A stretch of 64,000 bases of DNA, taken from NCBI RefSeq assembly GCF_042242105.1, contig NC_092014.1, positions 11,536,374 through 11,600,373 on the forward strand, read 5' to 3'. Position numbers and translations under genes: made by a program. This DNA comes from Pempheris klunzingeri (taxonomy: Eukaryota > Chordata > Actinopteri > Acropomatiformes > Pempheridae). Shown here piece after piece: positions 23,191 through 37,100 of the stretch (its first letter is position 1; each line of letters starts with the position of its first letter). The notes below the pieces were generated by a model. That model ran no database searches, was not told the DNA's origin, and worked only from the letters and a program-made list of their open reading frames with translations.

Positions 23191-23486
23191 TAATTCTGCC
23201 TCCTTGCCAATTTCACAAGTTAACATTTCTCTGCTGCAACAGTAACAACAGGTGAACTCTGACCTTTGAAAACTAGTTGATATTCCAGACTACAGATCAG
23301 TTTCACAGCTGCACAAACCAAACAGGAAGCCCTGTGAGATCTGAATATCTTTATCTGCATATTCCTGCTGCTTTGTGCAGCTGAAGGTTGTCACAATGCT
23401 CCGTTTCCCCCTCAACAGGCAGTGTGTAAAGCCATAAATCATTTAACAGGCAGTAATGAGGCTGCACCACATTATGTATAAAACAT

Positions 23487-23492
23487 TTTAAT
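23487..23492 (-). terminator. mxd4: Distal poly(A) signal candidate, mxd4
   Basis: TTTAAT reads ATTAAA on the minus strand, 4.7 kb past the mxd4 stop. Nearer alternatives are AATAAA at 26868-26873 and near 25624. Which are used cannot be told. Confidence 0.35.
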
Positions 23493-25935
23493 TATATTAC
23501 AATGAGAGAATACACAATACCTTCAAGTGTTTGCTCAAACGTAGCCAGCACCAGGTACTCGTGTACACACACTCACACACACAAAACAAAAAAAAAGGAA
23601 CTTATATAACATCTTCTGAATGCATATTACACATCCGCTAAAAAGGAACATATTCACAGGTCTCTGGCACAGAACTCTCCCTACTCTGCACAGTGTGTCA
23701 GCCCAGACAAAGTCCCCACCATCCTCCTCCTTAACTAAAGCGCAGCCAGCTCGCCCTCCTCTACAGCCTCTAGCCTCTCAAAAGATGAACCATAATAATG
23801 CTGGTGTGACACCCATCTTAGAGCACTCTGACTGTAGAGCGTCGCCCGATTCTTAAAGATGAAAAATAAGGGGAGAGAAAAAAAAAAAAAAGACATAAAA
23901 GCTGGGGACCGGAAAGCAGGATGCTGCCCTAAAGCCTACAAATAGTTAAAGCTATTCATCTGGAATTACATAAAGGAACTCTTACTGATCATTCAGCATG
24001 GAAGGTTTAAAAGTGACTATGTATTTGGCAGGAACAACATTTCATGGAAGTCATTGTGTGGATTTTATAAGCACCGTTACTCAGCAGGCACATCCAGGAT
24101 AGGATGGTGTCTTCTGTGTTTCTCATTTCATGTGTGTGTGTGCACAGGCTTGTCTGCCTTGACCCTGCTTTCTGTGCAGACCGTCCTTGGCCTGTGCTTC
24201 CACCCTGATTTCTCTCTCTGTGCCTGCTGACTTCCCCAAACATCACACTGTGCTTTTGTGCTTTTTGAAAACCCAACACACCGAAGTAAATCTCTGTGCA
24301 ACAGCAACATGAAAGCAAATATCAAACCATGTCTGTGCTTGCTCTGAAGTGAACAGTTTCTAAACTGAGCCCCCGTCTCTCTGACTTTGAAATCACGCTT
24401 TGATCTTAAAGGGAGTTCAACGAAGAGCCCCTCCGCTTTCTTGACATAAATGTTAAACTTTTTTTTTTTTGCAATGAAGGAAGTACAGCTTCCTTCATTG
24501 CTTCCTCTTCTGTTCCCTCCCCAAGGGGTTAGAAATAAGAGCAACTGTGACTGATTTAACAGTCGTCATTAAATGGTATAATCTGTATAGTTTTGTTTTT
24601 AAAGAAATGACTCTTTCCAAGGCACATCATTAAAAGAATTTCCATAAACACTATCCATCCAGCATTCAAACAAAATGTTACCACGTCCAGTCCACTGCTC
24701 AAAAGCCACTCATTCTGAGTGTGTGTGCTATGTACATTTTTCAATGATGCCACTGAAAAATTATAATCTCATATCTGGCCCTCGGCTCATCCCATTCGTT
24801 CTGTCACTTTTCTACTGGGAGGTTCTGTGCAAGAGAATAACTTTATGCCATTAATATGGATTACTAAGTTGTTCATTTGACCAACAAATCGAAAAAGGAC
24901 ATTTTTTTTGCTACAAACAATCATGTACAAATCCTTTTTTGACATGAATGTAAACTCTTAATGACAAAAAGAATAAAAACAGCTGTTCCAAAAAAAGAAA
25001 AAAAAAAAAAAAATTAATCTCTAGTTAATTTTTTGCCCTCCTGCAGTGTATGGAGAGAGTGCAGATAGGAGGTAAAATTCATCAAAACAAAATATTGAGT
25101 TGGTCACCATAAAATGCACCACAGAGTCAAAAGCAAAACCACCTGCTTGTCTTAAAAACCCTGCCCGCCCACCCTCCCTCAGAAAGCACAAGATGGTAAT
25201 ATTGCTGTGTCTCAAGAGGTCCCCTGATCAACGGGTAACACTTTTTTCTGGGACGGACCACTGGGAGCGCGGAGGATAACACCTTAAGCTGCCATCGATT
25301 GGATTATTCTTTTATCGCTCCTCTCCCAGTGACTCCCATTCAACAAACACATAGTCAACATACAATAATAGTAAAATGACAAAAAAAAAAAAAAGAAACA
25401 CGCTTCAAGCCCAGAAGTTTTGAACCCCGCTGGTGACCATTCGGGGCGACTGGAAGCTGCCATGGGAGTTTACCAGTGTGTGGTTTTTTTTTTTCTGTGA
25501 CAGAGGCGGCACTGGCAGACGAGCGGGCATCAAGAGTCAAGGGTGGGGAGTGCCTGGACAGGGTGTACAACAACAGCGGCTTCTCAGTAGAGACCAAACA
25601 GCCGTTTTTTTTTTTTCTTAAATTTATTGAAAATGAGGTCTCCTCTTGAAGTGCCCCTTGCTCATGGAAGTGTTTTGGCATGGTAAGGGGTGAAATCCGA
25701 GCTTTCAGCCCCGCAAGAGGAGCAAGAAGAGGGAGGATGAGACAAAGAGGAGAGGAGGGGAGTGTGACCTGAGTAGGGGCCGTGGGTGAGGAGGTGGGAG
25801 GAAAAAGGAGGATGGGGGAGGTCGAAGGCTCACCAAGGCACAGAATGACAGCAGGAGAGTCACCCAAGGGAGAGGGGCCAGTGTATCAGCTCCCCTGCCC
25901 CCACTCTCCCTTCAACAAGCCTGGCCTCATGTCTG

Positions 25936-25941
<6 letters not shown>

Positions 25942-25981
<40 letters not shown>

Positions 25982-25985
25982 ATAT
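25942..25985. repeat. (AT)n microsatellite
   Basis: AT-rich dinucleotide run interrupted by ACATAT units, in the probable mxd4 3' UTR. Confidence 0.9.
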
Positions 25986-27300
25986 GTTTATAGATATACT
26001 CACTCTTTTTTGTCTTTTCATTACAAGAGAACATTTAGGAAAATATAATACAAAATTTAATACAAGAAATATAGACTACACTGACTAATATCACTTTCAG
26101 TGACAAGTAGCTTCTTTTGTATGCAAGTTTTTTTGTTGTCTTTTGAGTCTTTTTTGTAGTTTTTTGTTGTTTTTTTTGGTCAGACCTGCCATGGTGGACT
26201 GGCCCTAATTTTTGTAAGTGTTGGGACGCCAAGCTCTAAAGACTGCCAGAGACTGAGGCCTAATGAATATTAAATGGTCAGAGAGCGACAGAAGCGTCTC
26301 CTCCGTCAATATTGACTATTGTGCATACACTACAGAGAAGTTAGACATGAAATATGATCTCTGTTGGTCTTCAGCAGTGCCCAGAAGCTCCAGCAATAAG
26401 TAAGCAGGGAGAAAATAAGATTATTAGTCTTGTTATAGAAATTAAAAAGTTCAACTGAATGTGAGTAGTTTTCTAAGTTAGCTACGATGAAAGCATCTCC
26501 AGAGAACAAATCATTAGAGCTGGCCCTTTTTTTTTTTTTTTCTTTTTAAATGTTTTTTCTCCACATTTACAAGCTTTGACTTGTTAATCAGAACAAAACA
26601 TCCAGACACACTAGAACACTAGTTGAAAATGTCACAAAGCTGTAGAGAGAAATGCGAATTCTGGGTAAACGGCGTCGTGAGCAACAAAGAGGATCCTTTA
26701 GTGAAAAAGAAAAAAGGGGAAATACCCCTTTTTTCTGCAGGTCGGCTCTCTGTAAGCACACACGTGCCATCTATAGGGTAAAAAGATCAAGGAGAGAGTC
26801 TACACCGTGACACCTCATGGTCCTCCAGAATCATTTACACGCTCAGAGGAAGCACCCACCTCTCGTATTTATTGCTACATCAATTAGCTACTGAGGAAAC
26901 ACAAGATTTTAGTCAATCTTTAAGGAATAGAGTTTTAGTTCTGAGGCAACTCCTTTTGGTATTTGATATAGTAGTCCATCCACACCATAGGGTGGTATAG
27001 TGTAGTGGTCAGTAGTGTGGAGTAGTGGTTAGGCAACCCAACCAGAGGGAGACACGAGGGTTTGGACAGTAACTGTACATCTATATACATTCTTTCTTCT
27101 CTGCTACAGCTCTGTAACTTTTCCAGTTTCTCTTTGGCCAAAATTCGGCCACTTTTGGTAATGAAAATGTGGTGTGCGCGCAGAAGTAGCCATTCCAAAA
27201 GGTCCTATTTTAGGTCACAAAAGCACTGCTGCACACGGACTTAATTGTCGAAAGTGGAAAAATTAAAAGCGCGGTTTTAAATTTGGGGACTTTGGCTGAC

Positions 27301-27426
27301 GAGATCAATACCACTCTCACATCTGTATGCTGAATATGAAGCTGCACGTGTTCATGCTAAGCTAAGCTAACCAGCCGCTAGCTCCGGCTTCATATTGAAC
27401 AGATGGATAAAAGTGGCATCGATCTT
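27301..27426. repeat. Fold-back dispersed repeat with GCTAAGCTAAGC
   Basis: Arms 27301-27343 and 27385-27426 are imperfect reverse complements (GATCAATACCACT with AGTGGCATCGATC; AATATGAAGC with GCTTCATATT). The loop contains CATGCTAAGCTAAGCTAACC. This is part of a repeat family I recognise as common in teleosts; another copy flanks the element at 56109. It lies in the probable mxd4 3' UTR. Confidence 0.7.
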
Positions 27427-28171
27427 CTCAGCTGTCTCTTGGCAATAGAGCCAATACATATATTTCCCACAATGTCAAACCGTTCCCTTAATCGAAACTA
27501 TTCTTCAGCAGTAAAACCTTTTCAAGGAACGTGCAGCTAAATCTTATTATGTAAAGAAAAGATACTGTATGATGTAAATAACTGTTGCATATATTGCAGA
27601 ACAAACAAGCCTCGTCTGTGTATTATTGCCTCATGGAGTTGACTTTTGAAGCTTATATTTTGTTTTTCACCTCTCTTAAACTCCCTCTGTTGCTCGCTCT
27701 CTCTTGCAGACACACACACACACACGCAAACGCAAACACACACTTTACAAAATCCTGATTAACAAGTCAAAGCTGTCCACCAAACCACAGTCCCCATTAA
27801 AACCATGAATTCTGTTCTGCTCTGCTCTCTCTGAGCCCGCGGCAACGCTAGGTAGGGGTTGTGAGGGCAGTGGAGGGGCAGGGCGTGTCAGGAGGGGCAG
27901 GTTCAGGCAGGATACAGTAGGGTGAGGTAGGGTCAGTGGTGTCAGGGGGGTCAGGAAGGCTTGAGTGGCATTGCAGCCCCATGTGCTTCCTGGAGAGCTG
28001 GGGCCAGGAAAGGAGGAAGAGGTTCCGAGTGTGCCGCCGCCGTGGACTGGTCTGATGTAGGTAGTGGGCGGCGCTGGTGATCGCAAAAGGTCGGGGGGAA
28101 GGTAGGGTGAGGGGAGGGAGGCATGGGGGGGGTGGAGGAAGCTGGTTGCGAGATGGATGGCCGAGCGGTGT

Positions 28172-31100
28172 CTAGCAGTGGTGCGGCTGCAGTCTGTGGG
28201 AATGTGTGGCTGTGTAGCTGGTGTCGCTGGAGCTGCTCTGGAGGCTGTAGTGGTCCTCCTCCTCGCCGTCGCTGATGCTGTCCACGCTGTCCGCCTCGCC
28301 AGGAGTAAACTCCATGCCCTCGATGTCCACCTCTGCACGCAAAAAGAAAACACGCAAGGTTATTTTCAGCACAGAACAAGAGAGGGGGAACTGTTTATTT
28401 TCACCCAACTGTGGGCATATTTATTAGGGAGCCTGCTGCGCCTGTGGATTAAACCTGGATTTAGACAGCCATTAACTCTGGGCAAACAGGCAGATCTTTG
28501 TGCTCCCACAGCTAATCCCCATCTATTGATAAACAACTGCATGTGTGTTTACCTCATCCAGGATTAGTAAACATACTGTAACAGTCCGAACTAAGCGTTT
28601 CAGGAGAGTCTGTGACGCTGGTCAGCGGCAGCTTGCACCTTTTGAATTAACAACTAGATCAACATGCGGTCCGACCACGCTAATGGCAAACGTGAAAAAG
28701 CCTGCCACCGTAGAGCGGGGGGGAGGGAGGGGGCATGACGACAGCGGCGCACATTTTCAAACAGTCTCTCCTAGAAGGCAGAAGATGTTGCGCTCAGTTG
28801 GAAACTGATAATTGTATAAAGGATGAAAAGCGAGCTTAAGAGAGAAGTTTTAAACCCTGCCAACTTTCTCACCTCTAAAACCCTCTAAATCTGACGACTG
28901 TCTGACTATCCGGCAACCACCACTGAAGTAAACCGGCGCCGTGAGCATCATCAGATTTGACTGGGCTTTCAGGATAGTGGCAGTCAAATAGAAGCGGCAG
29001 CAGTGGACGGCTGTACTATCCCTGACCTCGGAGGATGGCAGATTACTGTATTTATTTACAGTAATTAACATTTCCGCAGTTGAAACATGACAAAGCTCTT
29101 CAGCTGTCAGTAGCTTCAGTAGCTAATGAGGAGAGCTGGGTTCACATATAGATTATAGCGCTATTAGTGTTGTGTGGAGCAGTTATTGGATAGAGCCTCA
29201 GGGTATACAGTGTATGTGTCAACCCTCAATCTGAGCCATACCTTAGTCAAGATTGATTTGCATCAAATGTGGAGGCAATCTACATTTGATTTACATGTCA
29301 TAGTTGCCCGGGAGAGAAGTGCCTTCTCAGTTCAAGTACTCCAGAATATGCATACGCGTCTGAACCTACTCTAGAAAGTTATGTATGGGCTTGTCATCAC
29401 TGATTGGATTAGTTTAAGTTCCTATTTAGGACACACGAGATTCTATAGGGAGCTGATCCCTGTTGTAGCTTTTTGGCGTACCTTGCTCAGAGTCGGTGGA
29501 GATGGTGGAGCCCATGCTGTCAGTTCGGATACGCTCAACGGATCCGGACACAGAAAGCTGCTCCAGGCGGCGTTTGAGGTAGCGGTGCTCTCTCTGCAGC
29601 TGCTCCTTCACGTTTAAAGCCTTCCTGTCCTGCTCCTCCAGCTTCTGCAGACACACACATGAATGCCAAGAGTCAATGATAACGCTCGCTGGAGCCAAAC
29701 ATCTCCATCCTTACTCTCGCTTTTAACTGTATACCTGTACACCGTAGATTTTTTTTTTTTTTGTGACACCATTGAAATAATGTCGGGTTTCCTCGAAAGG
29801 TCACTGTGGGAAATTTAATTCTGGTCTCTCTTCTTTCCCCCTGCAATGCGTTTTGTGTTACTTCGCAATAGGAATGACAAAAATATTTTTCCTGAACTCA
29901 AAGGTAGTTCAGAAAAAAAAAAAAACACTTGATGGCTATAGAGAAAAGGCACACGATAAAACCACCTCCAAATAAATATTTCCAGCTTCACAAGTGACTG
30001 TGTTGTTTGCAGGTTCGAGAGTAAAAGGAAATTCTTGTAAAAGTTTGACTCCGTGTGGGATTACATTTCGCACTTGTTTGCATGTGAAAGTTTTCGGTCA
30101 AAGTGAAGTATAACACGTGGCCCCTTGTGAAACAAGGATACACGGCACTGTGACGAGACTTAGCGGAATGCGTCTGAGCAGAGAGGACATGCATAGTAAA
30201 CAGGAAATGAAGGGTTAAAACTCGCTACATCTGGATTTTCCACCGACCACACTGTTGCTGCTTGTAAACAGCAAGATCAGCAAAGCATGTCTTGTACTGT
30301 ACTTACATTTACATCCTCAACATGGCAACATATTCTGCAGGCTCTGCTGTTTTTAAGCCCTTCTCTGTTGGTCCCGATCGCTGGTCCTGCTACAAACTAT
30401 TTTTTCTAAGTACCTTACATCTCTAAGTGTCTCTAAGTGTATTTGAACTACAGCAGTTAATGAACCGCGGAGGAGGAGTTAAACAAACCAAACATCCAAT
30501 TAGCTCCTTCTACATATCCAAAGATAAGCCACTAAATGCCCTGTATATACCGCTTTGTTGACTCATTTGTTGGCATTTGTTTTTCCTTCCAGTCTTGGGA
30601 GCATTTTTTCTTGCAGGTCCTGAACCACTCTGATTGAAAGATTAGAAAACAATATAACGCTTAAAGAAGGCAAGGGAGAAAACCAAACAGCTAAATGAAA
30701 CAGGAGAAGTAGAACATGAGGGTTGGGGCTTGTAAAGCTAGAGAAAAGGACAAACTGGACTTTTTTAAAGAGACTTTCATTTAGTTTTATTCAATGCTAG
30801 AGCTGCAACTAACGATTACTTTGATTTCTTTTTGATTATCTGGTTGGTTGTGTGGGAAATTTCCATTCATAATTTACCAGAGCCCACAGTGGCACCGAGG
30901 TAATGATTATTTTACTATAATATAAAACAGACAAAAGCTGCAAATCCAAAGAAACAATGTTGTGAACATGACACGTCTGGAGCATTTTATTTCTTCTCGT
31001 CGGGTTTTGTTTTAATACCTTGATGTGCATCTTGGCCCTTTTCAGCAAGCTCAGTGTGGTGTGTCTTGTGCTGTCTGGACCTAAAGGCACCAGCTTCTTC

Positions 31101-34100
31101 AGCTGCTCCAAGTACAGGCGTAGTTTGGCACGTCTGCAAACACACAAGCACAGGGTGAGTCAGCAGACATCCACCAGCAGAAAAGTGAGAAGGCACCTAC
31201 ACAAACAGACTGACAAGAGCTTATCCACACGTCCCTGAAGGGCAGTAACAAATACCGCTCCTCCCGTAAAGAGACGCTCATGTACCAAAGCGGTGAGAAT
31301 GGCGGCTGAATGCTACACCATCAGGGTTGATGCTCTGCAGGTTTGGTTTCAGTTGTGACTTTGGGCTTGAAGTGAGATGTTTAAAGGGTTGAGTGGGTGC
31401 AGAGTCTTTCTGGTTAGACATGCTCAGAACTTGCAAAGACTCCGGCAAACCACTTTCAAATCCCTGTTCATGCCAACGGTTCATGTAAAGGTATTTAAAA
31501 GGAAAGTGCCATTTACTGATACAGCTACAAAATACTTGTCACTACAGAGAGAAATGGAGCAATTTCATCGAGATTGACTTCATATTATATCACACAGCCT
31601 GAGTTTTTGAAGTACCTCAACATTTGCATCATTTTTTTTCCCCCCACTCTCCACCCACGTGTGGCACACATTCATAGAGCCAAACAGACTTTCCTGTTTT
31701 TAGAATAAGTATGTTATATTTATCTATTGCACGCACTGATGTTAACATAACTGTGCACTGTTTAGTGGTCCTGTACCGGTGTCCATCTCAGCAGTCTGTT
31801 TCACCAAATGGAAACGCCACCTGTGCCCTAAAACTGAGGGAGAGTCCTTAAACCCACAGTCAGCGGGTGCAAAAATCATTACAGACCAAACTGACGTCCA
31901 TGAGAAGTTTCTCATCTGTTCAGGTCACTCTGCTGGTTGAACTCGAGACGCAAACTGTGGCCCCAGAAAGCCCTGCATCCCTGCCAAAGCTCTACAGGCC
32001 AACAACCCCAGATCTGTGAGTAAATAACTGGATGTCGCAGTTTAATTCAGCAGCGACGGTGGCAGCAAGGCAAAGTTAATCTCTGAGTGGACATTTACTG
32101 ACTTTGCATGGATATTGTATATTATTTCAAAGGGCTGCTTTTATTCGCAGCATTTTATCAGCAGATTACCTCTCCTGTCTGTCCTTGGTCCATTCAAATT
32201 TGTTCATAAAGGCCTTTCAATCTTCCATTAGTCAAGCTTGTCCATGAACCGTTTCTTTGTTCTGAACTAGCCTTCCCCCTTTTCTCCCATTCCTTCAGCT
32301 AACTCTGTCTGAACGGTAAACACACTCTAACAATACAAGGTCTCCACTGGCCATTGCAGCAACCACAATAAACCTAATCAGAGAAATGAAGCCCTCTAAG
32401 GCTGGCTGCAGAGCCGAGCACACGGGAGAGCACATCTAGTACACAAGAGCGCACTCTGTACACATGCACACACACAGTATTTTCCCTGTTTCTTTTTCTT
32501 TTTCAGGAAGGGCGTTGCCTGTGTTATTCACATAAAGTAAGACCCTCTCAGTAGCCCCGTCTGTTTCATTTAGAGGTCAGCCAGAGACAGCTTGTGGCTA
32601 ACGAGAGAGTCTCAGGGGCTAAACATAATAATCACGCATCCTAAATGATAGTTGCATCTCTAATTTCCCAGGATTTTATAGTAGCTTTAAAAATGCACAA
32701 GGTTTTTAAATATATGTACAGAAAAGATCAGCAGAAGTGTCCGTTAAAACATCTTTACCTCTACAGGTGCAGGCGTTCTCAAAAAAAGGGCGTGTGAAAG
32801 TGCTCTCGTTCTTTTATTTCCTCCTCTCCCAGGGGGCAATTCTGCCCCCCCACACATCAGTTGAACCTCTCCACCCCTCTGCTCCACCCTGCCAACACCA
32901 ACACACCCTCATCCCACTGGAAAACAAGTGTCTTCTGAGGACAGGGGCGGGGGCCCACCTCCAACCTGCCCCAGTCAAGCCACATGAAGCACTTGGACTG
33001 TGGCCAGGGGAAGTGGGCAGGAAGGAGCTGGGGGTCTGCAGCAGAGGGGGGAGAGGAGTGTTTTTTTGGAAGGGAGTGGGGTCCGAGCTAGTGGATGACT
33101 TTCTCTTGGGTTGAAAAAAGGCCTCTTTGAGTGCAGTGTGCTCAGCTGCACTAGGCAGTCCTCCATACACATCATCCAAATGGTAACTTGAGCCAATGGG
33201 CAACCATCTTGCACCCTGCCCCCCCCCCCCCTCTCCTCCTCTCTTGTAATGAAAAACAAAAACAAGGCGTTCCCCGAATACTCTGCCTGACTCCCCCCAC
33301 CCCCCCAAAAAAACTCAAAACAGGCCCCACCTGTGTGCTCACCACATATTTTACCTGGCAAGTGGAGGACAGAAATGTGCACAGATGCACTTTCACCTTT
33401 GCTTTTACCACATAAAAATAAAATGAATGTCTCCACTGTTTGGTATTAAGAAATACCACTTTGTTTCATTACACCCTAAATCAAAAGCAGACAACCTGCC
33501 ACTCAACAACCGTGGTGACCTGGAGGCAAAGCACAGCCATATTTTTCTGTAGTCGCACAAAGGAAAACCAAGGATATCATGGAATGTGCTATTCCTAAAA
33601 ACTAGCTCCGTCTGTAATTGCTGATAATGATCCGCTTGAACATTTCTGTCACTTAACTTTCAACAAATCTGTGCTGAACTTTAGGATGAATGCAACACGT
33701 CTTCATTGTGACTCTAGTCTGAGCAAAGCTTCACGTTTGTGATGCATCTCAATGCGAGAGGACCTGGTTAGACGTGGCAGCGTGTCCCTGACAGCACCCT
33801 CCAAGCAGCACATGCTCCCCTGCCGCGAGACACATTCGCACACAGCCGATTTTGAGCGGGGTTAGGACCCTCCCTCACACACGTTTGTTATTCCAAAGCC
33901 AAGCCCTTGTCACGCAATGTTTATCAGATTGCCTCAAACAGCCATGCAAAGTATGGCACCAGATGAACGTAAATGTTGTGTCCATGAAGGAGAGCACACA
34001 GTTTGCACCGCCTGGCCCACGAGGTTCTGAATCACATCAAATTTTCCAATTTGTCTGGGTTGAAAATAAGACGGTCTTTGATTTTCCAGGGTTGAATAGT

Positions 34101-37100
34101 GTTTTGTAGTTTTGTAGTGAAGGCAGAGGCATCTTTTCTTGTGCGTGTCAACAAGTTCAAACATAGCGCAACTGTCAGTTTTTCACTGTACGATGGACGT
34201 CGTAGTCATGGGACGTGACATTATCAAAAATAGTAGAAATTTGATGCTGTGAGTTATTTTAGTGTCACAGGGTTCAAGCACGGGAACGTTTTTATGACTG
34301 CTAAAAAGGCTAAACCTGCAAAAACAAAACAGCCTGTGATTTCCCTGCAGCTGAGGATTTAATAGTAAATCTGCTACTTGATTTGCTCTGAAGTCACGTC
34401 TGCAGGGAAATGACCACCTGACGGGTCTCACGTGCAGAGTACCACGGGATGATTTGTGTCTGATCTCTGGCCTTCCCTCCCCCTCCTCTTCCCGCTCCAT
34501 CCGTGCCAAAACAAAGCAGAGCCAGAGGAGGAAAAAAAAAGAGGAACTTTTGCTCAGAAAGCTGCACGCTGCTGAAACTGGAACAAGCTATTTAAACTGC
34601 TGACTCGCGCTCCAAGGTTACTTGGTACAGACCGGGCCTTTCTCACAGATGTGCTCACACTTAGGGCCTTGGAGGGAGAACAACCGTGAAATATCTAATT
34701 TTACCGCTCGAGTCAAAGGTGAGCAGTGTATCTGCAGCAGCCTGTGTATGTCTGATGCATGCATAATGAAAGATGTTTATGCAGTATAGGCTGCTACAAA
34801 GAAAAGAGGTGATCATGACCAGTTTTCGCAGTGTCCACGCACACACACATACATATATAATGGTTCGCACACATACTGTCCTGGTGACAGCAGTGTCCCA
34901 GGACCGTCCAGGGCTCTGGGATCGGAGATCCATTCGTACACAAAGAGCTGGAGGGCCTGAGAAGGCAAGCCAGAGCAAACAACAGGCCTTCACCCCTCAC
35001 TCACTGCACTGTTTAATGAGCTCGCTGCAGCCCAGCGCATTCCTCAACCCATACGCACAGGACTGATTGGCTTGTCTGGCAAGGAGCCAAAGCCGCTAAA
35101 CTAAGGTCAAAGGTCATCAGAAACACCACTGCAATGTTTCCTCTCACTGCCAGAGCTGACTCGGTTTGCTCCCTGTTGGGTTTAAAGAAAAGAAAATGCG
35201 ATACGAGGCCTCTGGTGTTGTTTTGACGTGAGCCCACAAGACATCAGCATTTATGATTCACTGCGTGGTCTGCTCAGCTTTATGCAGGCACAATAATGCA
35301 ATCGTTTAATCTCAATTTGGAGGGTTTATTATTCAATGTCTTCAAAATAAAGAGGCTCTAAAATGCATTTTTAAGGGCTTAAAGGATAATTCCAGTTCAC
35401 GGCTCTACTTGGATCTTTATTTTTATCTTTTTTATCAGTAACAATGACGTTCATCAGGATAACTGCTGAGATCTGGGAACATCGCTAAAAAAGAACCAAC
35501 TGTAGAACCAACCATAGTTATAGTTATTATTATCGACACCTCGGGTGAGCTCACTTTTGATTTTCCCTCCAAAATCAGGGTTTAATTAAACCAAGATGTC
35601 AGTTTGGGGAATAATTTAACCATTTGCCTTTTGCTTTCACCATTTAAGCTGTAGGTTCCTGTATCGACATCTAAGTCTGTGTTAACGTCTGCTGGCTTTG
35701 TTTCTTGTCCCATCAGACTTCTTTTTAATGCTGGTACTGTGTTTCTAGACATCAGCAATTACCTCAGTGAGAGCAATCTTACCATTACCAATTAAAAATG
35801 ACTGGCCAGAATGATAAAAGTATACTAAAAATCACCATGTTGTTTGCTCATCCGTTACCAACAACTATTTATGAACACTAATGTCACCCCATCATATATT
35901 ACATATCTGATTTTGTGGCAAAACCCTTTATTTATCAGTGTTTTATACCCTTTTTTTATCTGCGTTTACAGTAGGACTGAAAGAAAACTTTTCCAGAGCA
36001 AAAAACTTGATGCATCTGGGTCCCTTGTTTACAGCGCAGCTCTGTTATGTGAAGTGAAAGCGATGGCTGCGTTGCGTGAGTGTGGTTCACCATGTTGAAG
36101 TGGTGGAATTAGGGGTTGCCAGTGGAGTGGCTCCACATCTGGCAGGCAGGTTCCTGGGGAGTACGAGGCAGATGGAGGGATTCTTGAGGTGGTGAGGGAC
36201 CCTACCCAGAGGCCAGCCGACAAACACAACACACACACACACACACAGGGCCTTCATCAGTCTCCCTGTCACCCTGAGCATGTTTACATTTAACGGAGAT
36301 CTGATGTGCCGTCTTTGAAAAACAAGAGGGCAGAAAAATACCGAAGTAGCTCATGTGAAACCGGCCGTGTGGTTTGCCACGCTGCCCACGTCAGTGAGAC
36401 GAGAGACACACATGGAGGAACGAGAGGCTTTTATCGCGCTGATATGAAATGTCAGTCGTCTGGGTTGAGCTGTATTTGTTTTCTGTCATCGAGGATGCCA
36501 CACCCACCCACTGTGTGCAGTGACAACTGCGAGGCGAGACAGACAGATTCAAGTCCCCCATAAACACATTCTCCTGGAGGCAGGAACATGGAGCTCGCTC
36601 TCACATGACTCTGCTCTCACACGCAAGCAGCAAACAACCACAACAGCAGTGTAGACGGAGGGAGGGGCATAGTTACTTCACTACTCGTAGTATTACACTA
36701 CGGAACGAGCTCTGCATACTTTACTGGTGATTATACAACAGGAAACTGCAGAATTAGGCAGTTTGTTGTTCACTCGTAGTACTACTTCCACAAAACAAAC
36801 TGGAATTTCCACTGGGCGTGCTAGGGAATGCCTAGTAATTAGATTCATTTGATTTTTTTCATGTTCTGAAACAATCCCCTGTGAGAGCGTGGATCATTAC
36901 GAAATCCTCTCCTCAGCACAGCCAGTTTACACTGGTGTTAACAGAAGAACAGATGTCAAATAGCATTTAAAGAGGAGAGCGTGTGAGCATACGGAGAGAG
37001 GGGGGGGGGTTGGACTAAGGAAAGGTCTCCCTGCGCCTCTCTGAATCATTTGAACACAATGTCAAATGACAGACCTGGACATTAATTGCCTTCCGCTGCG

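Larger units (their letters stand above)
23493..28171 (-). other. mxd4: Probable mxd4 3' UTR / downstream flank
   Basis: The mxd4 homologues have long 3' UTRs, so much of this stretch is likely transcribed on the minus strand. Immediately after the stop (27850-28140) the minus strand is C/T-rich. Farther out are an AT microsatellite, several poly-A/T runs and a fold-back repeat. Open frames here lack any family match. Confidence 0.45.

Noticed and set aside
25355..25867. 170-codon minus-strand open frame
   Set aside because: Low-complexity, purine/pyrimidine-biased sequence in the probable mxd4 3' UTR, with no domain or splice context.
27745..28379. Pro/Ser-rich minus-strand open frames over mxd4 exon 6
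   Set aside because: They are other-frame readings of the mxd4 last exon and its C/T-rich 3' UTR.
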